A stretch of DNA of 48,981 nucleotides. Source: Candidatus Saccharimonadota bacterium. GTDB taxonomy: Bacteria > Patescibacteriota > Saccharimonadia > Saccharimonadales > Saccharimonadaceae. Below, one piece after another: positions 39,464-47,880 of this stretch. Every line of letters begins with the position of its first letter. The first letter of the stretch is position 1. The notes beneath the pieces were generated by a model that was not told where the DNA came from, searched no databases, and worked only from the letters and a program-made list of their open reading frames with translations. Made by a program: the position numbers and the translations under genes. The stretch lies in assembly GCA_017545485.1 (NCBI GenBank), contig JAFWMY010000001.1, positions 1-48,981 on the forward strand, given 5' to 3'.

Positions 39464-39559
39464 ATGGATAAAAAAGATGAGAAAAATTTTGATGAGTGGA
39501 TGAAAATAAAATCGGTTTTACAAATAGTGAAGGAAGGCTTTGGAAAATTGTATTATTAA
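39464..39559 (+). CDS. Short ORF, possible toxin-gene remnant (31 aa)
   Basis: ATG at 39464 with AGGAG 4 nt upstream. Reads MDKKDEKNFDEWMKIKSVLQ plus 11 more residues ending LYY. The N-terminus recalls PemK/MazF-like toxins of CPR bacteria, which often begin with an FDxW segment, but the catalytic domain is missing. Either a real small protein or a truncated gene. It lies between the two blocks of the polysaccharide locus; the nearby 39329-39463 shows nothing else. Confidence 0.4.
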   Translation: MDKKDEKNFDEWMKIKSVLQIVKEGFGKLYY

Positions 39560-39567
39560 AAAAATAC

Positions 39568-39587
39568 TCCCTAGTTTTGGCTAGGGA
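39568..39587. repeat. Hairpin between the two polysaccharide blocks
   Basis: TCCCTAG-TTTTGG-CTAGGGA. On the minus strand it is followed by a T-run (A-run at 39557-39564); on the plus strand there is no T-run and a second small hairpin CGGG-TATT-CCCG follows (39592-39603). Terminator orientation does not fit any gene on the minus strand. Confidence 0.5.
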
Positions 39588-39666
39588 TGGGCGGGTATTC
39601 CCGAATGTACTTAAATTATAGCGTATGGGGTTGAAAAAGTCAAGAGTGTAGAGTAAGATATAGGAT

Positions 39667-40716
39667 ATGGATAAGAAGATTAATTTTGGGGAGAAAACTA
39701 TTTTAATTACCGGTGTGGCGGGGTTTATCGGGTGGTATCTCGCGAAGCGAGTGTGTGAAGAAAATCCAAATGCGAAAGTGATTGGGTTTGATTCGGTGAA
39801 TGATTATTATGATGTGAAATTAAAAGAGTATCGTTTGAAAGATTTAGAGCAGTATAAAAACTTCACTTTCATCAAAGGAAATCTGGCGGATAAAAAAGCT
39901 GTTAATAATCTATTTGAGAAGTATCATCCGGATATTGTGGTGAATCTTGCAGCGCAAGCTGGTGTGAGATATTCCATTAGCCATCCGGATGCATATATAG
40001 AAGCGAACTTAGTTGGTTTTTATAATATTTTGGAAGCGTGCCGGCATTATCAGCCGGAACATTTAGTGTATGCTTCTTCATCCTCAGTATATGGTGGTAA
40101 TAAGAAGATACCATTTGCAACGGAAGATAAAGTAGATAATCCGGTGAGTTTATATGCTGCGACTAAGAAATCTAATGAGTTACTAGCTCATGCATATTCT
40201 AAACTATATAATATACCGTCTACTGGTCTTAGATTCTTCACGGTTTATGGTCCGGCTGGCCGGCCAGATATGGCATATTTTGGTTTTACTAACAAGTTGA
40301 TAAAAGGTGAAAAGATTCAAATCTTTAACTTCGGAAAATGTAAACGTGACTTTACTTATATTGATGATATTGTAGAAGGTGTGATGCGAGTGATGGTAAA
40401 GGCGCCAGAAAAGCGTACCGGTGAAGATGGTTTACCGGTTGCACCTTATAAAGTGTATAATATTGGCAATTCTAATCCGGAGAATTTGTTAGATTTTGTA
40501 CAGATTTTGCAAGATGAATTAATTCGGGCGAAGGTTTTGCCAGAAGATTATGATTTTGAAGCACATAAAGAACTCGTGCCGATGCAACTTGGTGATGTGC
40601 CGGTTACTTATGCTGACACGTCGGCTTTAGAAAAAGATTTTGGATTTAAGCCATATACGCCTTTAAGGGATGGTTTGAGAAAATTTGCCGAATGGTATAA
40701 AGAGTATTACGGCTAA
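39667..40716 (+). CDS. UDP-glucuronate 4-epimerase-like SDR enzyme
   Basis: 349 aa. Extended SDR: ILITGVAGFIGWYLA (GxxGFIG at 16-22), catalytic Ser/Tyr/Lys with ASSSSVYG (about 136-143) and Y163-x3-K167. RFFTVYGPAGRPDMAYFGFT and RDFTYIDDIVEG are typical of UDP-glucuronate 4-epimerases (CapI/LpsL/GAE). It would make UDP-galacturonate from the product of the next gene. No SD is obvious. Confidence 0.9.
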   Translation: MDKKINFGEKTILITGVAGFIGWYLAKRVCEENPNAKVIGFDSVNDYYDVKLKEYRLKDLEQYKNFTFIKGNLADKKAVNNLFEKYHPDIVVNLAAQAGVRYSISHPDAYIEANLVGFYNILEACRHYQPEHLVYASSSSVYGGNKKIPFATEDKVDNPVSLYAATKKSNELLAHAYSKLYNIPSTGLRFFTVYGPAGRPDMAYFGFTNKLIKGEKIQIFNFGKCKRDFTYIDDIVEGVMRVMVKAPEKRTGEDGLPVAPYKVYNIGNSNPENLLDFVQILQDELIRAKVLPEDYDFEAHKELVPMQLGDVPVTYADTSALEKDFGFKPYTPLRDGLRKFAEWYKEYYG

Positions 40717-40782
40717 TGCTAAGTTGACGAGATATCAAAAAAAGAGTATAGTTAGATAAACTATTTAAAACGTGGAGAAAAA

Positions 40783-41967
40783 ATGAAAATTGCAGTTGCT
40801 GGCACAGGCTATGTAGGGTTATCACTTGCGACTTTACTGTCGCAAAAACATGAAGTAATAGCGTTAGACATTGTGCCCGAGAAAGTAAAAATGGTGAATA
40901 AATATATTTCACCAATTCAGGATGAATATATTGAAAAATATTTTGATGAGGCGGCTAAGGGTGAACGAGAGCTGAATCTTAAGGCGACTTTAGATTGGGA
41001 AGAGGCATTTCGTGATGCGGATTATGTAATAATAGCCACCCCGACAGATTATGATACTACGAAGGATTTCTTTAATACGAGTTCGGTAGAGGATATTATT
41101 GAAAAAGTTATTTCACTTGGAAATCCTAAAACAACCATGGTAATTAAGTCTACGATTCCAGTAGGTTATGTGAATGCGATACGGCTTAAATATGGCATTG
41201 ATAATATTTTCTTTTCTCCAGAGTTTTTGCGCGAAGGTAAAGCGCTATATGATAATTTGTATCCATCACGGATTATTGTTGGTTCTTATTCCGAAGAAGC
41301 TCAAAAGTTTGCGGAGATTTTAAATGAAGTGGCTTTGGCTGAGAATGTGCAAATTCTTACAATGGACAGTAGAGAAGCTGAGGCCGTAAAGCTGTTTGCA
41401 AATACTTACCTTGCACTTCGCGTGGCGTATTTTAACGAGCTGGACACTTATGCGAAAGTGAAGGGCATTAATCCGAAGAGTATTATTAATGGTATTTCTT
41501 TGGATCCGCGCATTGGTTCGCATTATAATAATCCATCATTTGGTTATGGCGGATATTGTTTGCCTAAGGATACAAAACAGTTGCTGGCAAATTATAAGGA
41601 CGTACCACAAGATTTAATTAAAGCAATTGTGCAGGCTAACATTACACGTAAACAATTTGTGGCGGATGAGGTTATGGCGGAAAATCCGAAGCTAATCGGT
41701 GTGTATCGTCTGACAATGAAATCGGATTCTGATAATTTTCGCGATGCGGCGATTCATGACATTATCAAAATTCTTAGAGATAATAAGAAAAGAGTGGTTA
41801 TTTATGAGCCGACACTAAAAGATGATGAGTTTAATGGTGTGAAAGTAATAAAAAGCCTAAAACAGTTTAAAGAAGATTGTTCGTTGATTTTGGCGAACCG
41901 GATGACGCCAGAACTTGAGGATGTGCGCGATAAAGTTTATACGAGAGATTTATATTCTAGGGATTAA
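40783..41967 (+). CDS. ugd: UDP-glucose 6-dehydrogenase
   Basis: 394 aa, SD GGAG 6 nt before the ATG. NAD motif GTGYVGLSLATLLSQ (7-12), IIATPTDYD, STIPVGY, SPEFLREGKALYDNLYPSRI, FGYGGYCLPKDTKQ with the catalytic Cys259. Oxidises UDP-Glc twice to UDP-GlcA, the substrate of the epimerase upstream. Ends at the start of the LCP gene (stop 41967, ATG 41968). Confidence 0.95.
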   Translation: MKIAVAGTGYVGLSLATLLSQKHEVIALDIVPEKVKMVNKYISPIQDEYIEKYFDEAAKGERELNLKATLDWEEAFRDADYVIIATPTDYDTTKDFFNTSSVEDIIEKVISLGNPKTTMVIKSTIPVGYVNAIRLKYGIDNIFFSPEFLREGKALYDNLYPSRIIVGSYSEEAQKFAEILNEVALAENVQILTMDSREAEAVKLFANTYLALRVAYFNELDTYAKVKGINPKSIINGISLDPRIGSHYNNPSFGYGGYCLPKDTKQLLANYKDVPQDLIKAIVQANITRKQFVADEVMAENPKLIGVYRLTMKSDSDNFRDAAIHDIIKILRDNKKRVVIYEPTLKDDEFNGVKVIKSLKQFKEDCSLILANRMTPELEDVRDKVYTRDLYSRD

Positions 41968-43455
41968 ATGGATAAGAAGAAACTATATATTAAATCGTTA
42001 GCGTGGATTGTTATTAAGACGTTGTTTGTGCTAGCACAATTAGTGGTGTTTGTGCTACTTAGTATTTCTTTGATTCGGATGGGGGTTTTGACCGGTTGGT
42101 TGGTGGCTTTAATCATAGGTGTGTTAGGGTTGTTGCTTTTATTCAATATAGTAGGACTTTTAGTTAGGCAAAAAACGTCTCTTGCGATGCAAATAATTTG
42201 TACGGTGGTATCTGCGATATGCATTGCAGGCGGGATATTTGCGCTAAGATATACAGACGCGTTCAATGGTTTTTTAAATAAAATAACTGAGCAAAAACCA
42301 GAAATGAAAGCATATAGTGTTATCGTGATGAACGATAGCGAAATAGATGGATTGGCGCAATTGGAACGAAAATATGTTGGATTTCTCAAAATTGATAATA
42401 TGGTAGTTGAGGCAGAACAACATTTGCAAAATATCGTAGAAGTAAATACAGAGTTATACGATGATGTAAGTACTATGGCAGATGTATTGAGCAAAAATAT
42501 CGTGAATGCAATAGTGCTAGAAACAGATAGATTGGAAATGGTAAAAGAAGAATCAGATATATTAGATGATACACGAGTGATTGGTATTTTTGAAATAGAA
42601 CTGATTGGTGAAGGCCTGGGGGTGTCAGAAAAGAAACTGACTGAAGAGCCTTTTATACTTTATATTTCTGGTAGTGATTCTAGAGACGGAATTAAAGCTA
42701 CGGCGCGAACGGATGTGAACATTGTAACAGTTGTAAATCCTAAACAGGGTAAGATTCTGTTGCTTTCAATACCGCGTGATACTTATGTACAATTACGTGG
42801 GACTACTGGTCTGAGGGATAAACTATCACATTCTGGTTTGTATGGAATCAATATGAGTAAAACTACAATTGAGGATTTTCTCGGAATTAAGATTGATCAC
42901 ACTCTTAAAGTGAGTTTTGAAACGGTAGTTGAGGTTGTAGATGAATTAGACGGAATAGATATTTATTCGGATAAGGTAATGCATCTAAAAGCTACAAAGA
43001 AGGAAAAAAAGATTTGTAATTATGTAATAGGTATGCAACATGTAGATGGAGATTGCGCTCTCAGATTTGCACGTGAACGAAAATCTTACAATAGAGGGGA
43101 TAGACGTCGGGGTGAAAATCAGCAACAAGTGCTCACAAGAATTATTAATAAACTTTCTGGTTCCAAAGATTATCTTTTGAAATTGCCATCTATTTTAGAG
43201 ATTGCGGCGGATTCGTTTGAAACAAGTTTGAGCCGTAATGATATTACTGCATTTATCCAAATGCAATTAGATAAAACAATTCAGTGGGAGATTGAGTCAA
43301 TTGGCCTAGATGGTGATGGATTGATGGAACCAACTTACAGTGTGGGTCCCGATGAGCCACTTTACGTGATGGTACCATTTGAAGATTCTATGCAAAATGC
43401 GCTGGATAAAATAAATGAATACTTAACGATTGAAGAAACTAATGAAAATGACTAA
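41968..43455 (+). CDS. LytR-CpsA-Psr (LCP) family glycopolymer ligase
   Basis: 495 aa. Three TM helices at about 8-35, 42-66 and 74-95, then an extracellular domain. The LCP domain (about 230-395) has YISGSDSRD, ARTDVNIVTVV with Arg247, LLLSIPRDTYV (Arg270, Asp271), ALRFARERKSYNRGDRRRGE. LCP enzymes transfer undecaprenyl-linked polymers to peptidoglycan or surface proteins. Residues about 110-225 form an accessory domain. Suggests that the polysaccharide is attached to the wall. Confidence 0.95.
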   Translation: MDKKKLYIKSLAWIVIKTLFVLAQLVVFVLLSISLIRMGVLTGWLVALIIGVLGLLLLFNIVGLLVRQKTSLAMQIICTVVSAICIAGGIFALRYTDAFNGFLNKITEQKPEMKAYSVIVMNDSEIDGLAQLERKYVGFLKIDNMVVEAEQHLQNIVEVNTELYDDVSTMADVLSKNIVNAIVLETDRLEMVKEESDILDDTRVIGIFEIELIGEGLGVSEKKLTEEPFILYISGSDSRDGIKATARTDVNIVTVVNPKQGKILLLSIPRDTYVQLRGTTGLRDKLSHSGLYGINMSKTTIEDFLGIKIDHTLKVSFETVVEVVDELDGIDIYSDKVMHLKATKKEKKICNYVIGMQHVDGDCALRFARERKSYNRGDRRRGENQQQVLTRIINKLSGSKDYLLKLPSILEIAADSFETSLSRNDITAFIQMQLDKTIQWEIESIGLDGDGLMEPTYSVGPDEPLYVMVPFEDSMQNALDKINEYLTIEETNEND

Positions 43456-43464
43456 AAAGAAGTA

Positions 43465-43492
43465 TTTACAAGCAAATTGTTTATGTTATAAT
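43465..43492 (+). promoter_or_regulatory. Promoter before the Wzc-like kinase gene
   Basis: TTTACA (43465-43470), 16-nt spacer, TGTTATAAT with TATAAT at 43487-43492. Allows separate expression of the kinase/phosphatase pair. Confidence 0.7.
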
Positions 43493-43509
43493 GAGTGAAG
43501 GAGTTATTT

Positions 43510-44877
43510 ATGGACGAAATAAACATTAAAGATTATTTTAGTTATTTAAAGAAGTATATTGTTGCATTTATAGTAGTAATTATAGTCGCCCTAGTAGGCG
43601 TGCTTGTTTATGATAATGTATTTAAGAAGCCGATTTATCAGGCAAATACTACTGTCGTAATTGCGAGAGCTGATACTGGTGAAGGTGGAGCGGCAACTCT
43701 AAATGAAATTAATGCTAGCCAGAAGCTTGCAAATACTTATAGTGAAATTGCAAAAAGTGAGCTAGTGATGAACCAGGTGATTGAAAACTTGGGACTACAT
43801 GTGTCTGTAGGTGCACTTCGCAAGAATGTGAATATTAAGCCGGTAGATGATACTTCAATTTTGAGTGTAACGGTAAAGGACCTTAATTCGCAACTTTCTG
43901 CAACTATCGCAAATGAAATTGCTAAGGTGTTTTCTAAACAAGTAGCAGAGATTTACAAAACTGATAACGTGACGCAATTATCTGTAGCGGTAGCGCCTGA
44001 AAAACCTTCTAACAATACTCTTACACGTGATTTGATGCTGGCAGTTGTAATTGGCGTGGTTGTAGTGGCAGGGTTTGCTTTCTTGAAGTTCTATTTAGAT
44101 GATACAGTAAAATATAGTGATGAAGTTGAAAAGAAAATTGGTATGCCGGTAACTGGTCGTATCGTGAAAAGCGACGTTAAAACCAGACAGGCAGGTGGAG
44201 AATTAATTGTGGAAAGATCGCCAAAGGCGATTATTAGCGAAAATATTAAGAGCCTTAGAACTAATTTGCAATTTACTGCTGTAGATAAGGATATTGAATC
44301 AATTTTAATCACAAGTACTAATGCCGGCGAAGGCAAGAGCTTCGTATCTGCTAATCTTGCGATTTCATTCGCTCAGGCAGATAAGCGGGTATTATTAGTT
44401 GACTGTGATTTACGTAAAGGGCGTTTACATAGAATGTTTGGTATTCCAAATACCGCCGGGCTCTCTAATTTGTTGACTGGAGATTTGAGAAACCTTGGTC
44501 GCTATATTCATCCTTCTAAGGTTAAAAATTTAGATTTAATTACTTGCGGTACATATCCACCGAATCCAAGTGAATTATTGGCTTCTAAGAAGAATAAGAA
44601 ATTAGTGAAAATCTTATGTGACCATTATGATATAGTGATATTTGATGGTGCACCAATTGGCGGTTTGGCCGACTCAGTGATTTTGTCTAGCTTGATGGAT
44701 GAAACTTTGATTGTGGTGAAAGATTCAAATACCAATAGAAGTGATTTAGTTGCGGCAAAGGATGCTTTGGACAAAGTTGGTGCGACAGTGGCTGGCACAG
44801 TGTTTAATATGGTGAATAAAAAATCTTCAAAGTATTACAATAATTACTATTATTATAACGAAGTGAATAAAAAATGA
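43510..44877 (+). CDS. Wzc-like chain-length regulator and tyrosine kinase
   Basis: 455 aa from ATG 43510, SD AAGGAG 6 nt upstream; GTG at 43495 is less likely. Wzz domain between TM 17-37 and TM 175-195. Cytoplasmic BY-kinase with Walker A TSTNAGEGKSF (269-279), Walker A' VLLVDCDLRKGRL (294-306), Walker B DIVIFDGAP (374-382). The end carries a Tyr cluster (442-449, six Tyr) for autophosphorylation. Sensor and catalyst are fused as in proteobacterial Wzc, not split as in Firmicutes CpsC/CpsD, yet the partner phosphatase is of the Gram-positive CpsB type. Confidence 0.95.
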   Translation: MDEINIKDYFSYLKKYIVAFIVVIIVALVGVLVYDNVFKKPIYQANTTVVIARADTGEGGAATLNEINASQKLANTYSEIAKSELVMNQVIENLGLHVSVGALRKNVNIKPVDDTSILSVTVKDLNSQLSATIANEIAKVFSKQVAEIYKTDNVTQLSVAVAPEKPSNNTLTRDLMLAVVIGVVVVAGFAFLKFYLDDTVKYSDEVEKKIGMPVTGRIVKSDVKTRQAGGELIVERSPKAIISENIKSLRTNLQFTAVDKDIESILITSTNAGEGKSFVSANLAISFAQADKRVLLVDCDLRKGRLHRMFGIPNTAGLSNLLTGDLRNLGRYIHPSKVKNLDLITCGTYPPNPSELLASKKNKKLVKILCDHYDIVIFDGAPIGGLADSVILSSLMDETLIVVKDSNTNRSDLVAAKDALDKVGATVAGTVFNMVNKKSSKYYNNYYYYNEVNKK

Positions 44878-45578
44878 TTGACATTCACTCTCACATTTTG
44901 CCTGGGGTGGACGATGGGGCAAGAAATTTCGTGGAGAGTGTAGAAATCATACGTGAGTTAGCTGGCCAAGGGGTAACTGACATAATTGCTACGCCTCATT
45001 TTATGTATGAATCTTCTTATGTCTTTTCACGATATGACAATAGTCGTTTATTACAACAATTGAAGAAGCACTTAGTTACTGAAGGGATTAATGTGCGAGT
45101 TTATTTAGGGAATGAAATATTTATTGATAAAGATATTCTACCTTTATTCAAAAAGCGTAGAATCTCTTCTTTGGCTGGAAGTAAATATTTACTAGTAGAA
45201 CTACCATTAAATGAAGAATTTCCAAATTATGAAGATTATTTGCAGGAGCTAATGGATAATGGCTATACCGTGGTTTTGGCTCATCCTGAGAGGTATTATA
45301 TTTTGAAAAATGATTACGAGAAAGCGAAAGCGCTCTATGAGATGGGGTGTTTATTTCAGTGCAACTTGGGTAGTATAACTGGAAAATATGGTTCCGAGGC
45401 GAAGAAACTGGTGAAGAAATATGCTAAAGACAAGATGATTTTTGCTTTTGGCAATGACGCTCACCGTCCTGGTAGGAGTAGTTATATCCAAGCGGCACTA
45501 AAGAAATTATCTAAATATTATAAAGAAACAGAACTTAAGAAAATTTTGGAAACGAATCCACGTAAAATCATTAGTTAA
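44874..45578 (+). CDS. PHP-type tyrosine phosphatase (CpsB/YwqE-like)
   Basis: 234 aa, ATGA overlap with the kinase gene. PHP metallophosphatase: IDIHSHILPGVDDGARN (HxH near 4-6), ATPHFMYES, VYLGNEIFI, VLAHPERYY, FGNDAHRPGR. Uses two or three metal ions to remove phosphate from the Tyr cluster of the neighbouring kinase, so the pair makes a phosphorylation cycle controlling polymer length or export. Confidence 0.95.
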   Translation: MIDIHSHILPGVDDGARNFVESVEIIRELAGQGVTDIIATPHFMYESSYVFSRYDNSRLLQQLKKHLVTEGINVRVYLGNEIFIDKDILPLFKKRRISSLAGSKYLLVELPLNEEFPNYEDYLQELMDNGYTVVLAHPERYYILKNDYEKAKALYEMGCLFQCNLGSITGKYGSEAKKLVKKYAKDKMIFAFGNDAHRPGRSSYIQAALKKLSKYYKETELKKILETNPRKIIS

Positions 45579-45592
45579 TTTTGGTTTTGGTG

Positions 45593-45621
45593 TGGACTTT
45601 TTTGGGAAACTATGTTATAAT
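45593..45621 (+). promoter_or_regulatory. Promoter of the second ribosomal operon half
   Basis: TGGACT-like -35 (45593-45598), 17-nt spacer, TGTTATAAT with TATAAT at 45616-45621. rplF to rplO therefore need not depend on readthrough from the polysaccharide locus. Confidence 0.7.
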
Positions 45622-45653
45622 GGTACGGTTATTAAACTAAAAAGGGAAAAGAT

Positions 45654-46190
45654 ATGAGTCGTATCGGAAAACAACCCATCGAGATTCCGGCGGGAGTGAC
45701 AATTACGGTCGGCGACAGCGAAATTACTGTTGCGGGCCCGAAGGGTTCACTCGTTGTCCCAGTTCAACCTCGCACTAAGGTTTCTATTGATGGTAACATT
45801 TTGACCGTCACTCGTGAAGATGACGAGCCAAAATCTCGTGCCTGGCATGGCTTACAGCGTGCATTGCTCAACAATGCTGTTGTTGGTGTGACTAAAGGTT
45901 ATGAGAAAAAACTAGAAGTAAATGGTGTAGGTTTTCGTCTTTCTGGCGGTGGTCAGGAGATTGAAATGGCACTTGGTTTTTCACACCCAGTGAAGTACAA
46001 GGCACCAGAAGGCGTGCAACTCGCTACCAACAAAATGGAAATCACGGTTTCCGGCATTGACAAACAGAAGGTTGGTCAGGTAGCTGCAGAAATCCGTGCT
46101 CTTAAAAAGCCTGAACCTTACAAGGGTAAAGGTATTAAGTATGTGGACGAAGTAATTCTCCGCAAAGCAGGAAAGGCGGGTAAGAAATAA
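45654..46190 (+). CDS. rplF: 50S ribosomal protein L6
   Basis: 178 aa, normal. MSRIGKQPIEIPAGVTITVG, then AGPKGSLVVPV, VTKGYEKKLEVNGVGFRLSG, SGIDKQKVGQVAAEIRALKK and PEPYKGKGIKYVDEVILRKA. SD AAGGG before the ATG. In most bacteria it follows rpsH directly; here it lies 15.2 kb downstream of rpsH. Confidence 0.98.
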   Translation: MSRIGKQPIEIPAGVTITVGDSEITVAGPKGSLVVPVQPRTKVSIDGNILTVTREDDEPKSRAWHGLQRALLNNAVVGVTKGYEKKLEVNGVGFRLSGGGQEIEMALGFSHPVKYKAPEGVQLATNKMEITVSGIDKQKVGQVAAEIRALKKPEPYKGKGIKYVDEVILRKAGKAGKK

Positions 46191-46519
46191 TGAAAGATAT
46201 TTATCGCGCTAAAAGAACTCGTGCTAAGATTCACGGTACAGCTGAGAGGCCAAGATTAACTGTGCATTTTAGTAATCAACATATTATTGCGCAAATAATT
46301 GACGATGATAAGAAAACCACGCTTTGCTACGCTACTTCTGTTGGTCAGAAGATGTCTGGTAATAAAACGGAAAAAGCAGCTTTAATCGGCACAGAAATTG
46401 CTAAGAAAGCAAAAACTGCTAAGATTAAGAAGGTTGTCTTTGATCGTGGTTCTAAATTATATGCTGGGCGAATGTCTGCACTTGCAGATGCTGCTCGCAA
46501 AGAAGGATTGGAGTTTTAA
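46190..46519 (+). CDS. rplR: 50S ribosomal protein L18
   Basis: 109 aa. Binds 5S rRNA with L5. RAKRTRAKIHGTAERPRLTV, FSNQHIIAQIIDDDKKTTLC and the end FDRGSKLYAGRMSALADAAR. One-base overlap with rplF. Confidence 0.97.
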   Translation: MKDIYRAKRTRAKIHGTAERPRLTVHFSNQHIIAQIIDDDKKTTLCYATSVGQKMSGNKTEKAALIGTEIAKKAKTAKIKKVVFDRGSKLYAGRMSALADAARKEGLEF

Positions 46520-46521
46520 TT

Positions 46522-47346
46522 ATGGCAGAGACTGAAACACAAGCCCCTCGGGTAATTAACAAGTCCGGCACCCTTAAGATGGATGACAAGGTCGCTGCGA
46601 CAAAACAAACTCGTGATATTTCTGGGCGTAAGATGGAACGACGCAATCGTCGTGATCGCGTACGCGCAGATGCAGGTAAGAAAGAATATGATTCCATTAC
46701 AATTGCAGTTGATCGCGTGTCTCGTACTGTGGCAGGTGGTCGCAGAATGCGCTTTAAGGCATTAGTTGCAATTGGCAATCATAAAAATAAAGTTGGTGTA
46801 GGCGTCGCTAAAGGTAATGATGTGACGACTGCAGTAGCAAAAGCTGAGCGTAAAGCTAAGAAAGCAATGATTACCTTCAATATGGATCGTGAGACGATTT
46901 GTCACGAGACTCGTACTAAGGTGACTGGCGCAGATGTTTTGATGAAACCTGCGGCTCCTGGTACTGGTATTATTGCTGGTGGTACCGTGCGTTCTATCAT
47001 GGGCCTTACCGGTGTAAAGAACTTAATTTCTAAATCTCTTGGTTCTACGAACAAGGTAAATATTGCTTACGCAGTGATTGAAGGCTTGAAACAACAAACT
47101 CTTCGTAAAGATTGGATTGCCAATGAAGGCAAGACTGAACCAGCGAAGAAGACCGAAGCCAAAAAAGCTGATGCGAAAGAGACAGTCGCTAAAAAGGATG
47201 AAGTAAAAAAGCCAGCCGTAAAGGCTGAAGTCAAGAAGGCCGAACCGGCTAAAAAGGCTACTGACAAGAAGCCGGCTGCTAAAAAAGCTGCAACAGCTAA
47301 GAAGCCAGCTGCCGCTAAGAAAACCTCTAAAAAGGAGGATAAGTAA
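46522..47346 (+). CDS. rpsE: 30S ribosomal protein S5 with long Lys/Ala tail
   Basis: 274 aa against about 165-200. An N-terminal extension of ~50 residues, S5 proper from about residue 52 (YDSITIAVDRVSRTVAGGRR, FKALVAIGNHKNKVGVGVAK, PAAPGTGIIAGGTVRSIMGL). After about residue 205 a ~70-aa tail of KKAEAKK/PAKKA repeats, resembling histone-like tails. rpmD (L30), normally between rpsE and rplO, is absent; rplO overlaps by 1 nt. Confidence 0.96.
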   Translation: MAETETQAPRVINKSGTLKMDDKVAATKQTRDISGRKMERRNRRDRVRADAGKKEYDSITIAVDRVSRTVAGGRRMRFKALVAIGNHKNKVGVGVAKGNDVTTAVAKAERKAKKAMITFNMDRETICHETRTKVTGADVLMKPAAPGTGIIAGGTVRSIMGLTGVKNLISKSLGSTNKVNIAYAVIEGLKQQTLRKDWIANEGKTEPAKKTEAKKADAKETVAKKDEVKKPAVKAEVKKAEPAKKATDKKPAAKKAATAKKPAAAKKTSKKEDK

Positions 47347-47810
47347 TGAAATACAATGAATTAAATGTTATTAAGAATACTCGTCCTTCACGCAAGGGTC
47401 GTGGTATTTCAGCTGGTCAAGGTAAGACTGCCGGCCGTGGTACTAAAGGTCAAAAATCTCGTTCTGGCCATAATAAAATGCCAGCAGGGTTTATGGGCGG
47501 CCAACGTGCTATTATGCAGGCTGTACCAAAACTTAAAGGTTTTAAATCTTTCCATCCAAAAGCAGAAGTTGTTTATACTGATAGATTAAATGAACTTTCT
47601 GGTAAGGTTGACAATTATAAATTGGCTGAAGCGTCTTTGATTTCTTCTCCATTTGTAAAAGTTAAGGTTATCACACGTGGTGAGATTACTAAGAAAATTG
47701 AACTTGAGACGCAATTCGCTTCCAAAACTGCTGTTGAAGCTATTAAGAAAGCGGGTGGTTCGTTCAAACAGGTTGCAATCTTAAAAAGACCTGAAAAAAA
47801 GGCTGAATAA
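47346..47810 (+). CDS. rplO: 50S ribosomal protein L15
   Basis: 154 aa. KYNELNVIKNTRPSRKGRGI, SAGQGKTAGRGTKGQKSRSG, PAGFMGGQRAIMQAVPKLKG, and a C-terminal beta domain with ITKKIELETQFASKTAVEAI. secY, which follows rplO in most bacteria, is not here; a terminator ends the operon. Confidence 0.97.
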   Translation: MKYNELNVIKNTRPSRKGRGISAGQGKTAGRGTKGQKSRSGHNKMPAGFMGGQRAIMQAVPKLKGFKSFHPKAEVVYTDRLNELSGKVDNYKLAEASLISSPFVKVKVITRGEITKKIELETQFASKTAVEAIKKAGGSFKQVAILKRPEKKAE

Positions 47811-47811
47811 T

Positions 47812-47842
47812 AAAAAATGACCTCTTCGGGGGTCATTTTTTG
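47812..47842 (+). terminator. Terminator after rplO
   Basis: ATGACCTC-TTCG-GGGGTCAT (47817-47824 with 47829-47836) followed by six T. Confidence 0.92.
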
Positions 47843-47851
47843 TGTTATAAT
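47843..47851 (+). promoter_or_regulatory. Extended -10 promoter of the FKBP-type gene
   Basis: TGTTATAAT with TATAAT at 47846-47851, directly after the T-run of the terminator. Confidence 0.65.
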
Positions 47852-47880
47852 ATATCTATTATTTAAGTGGAGATTCTGAA

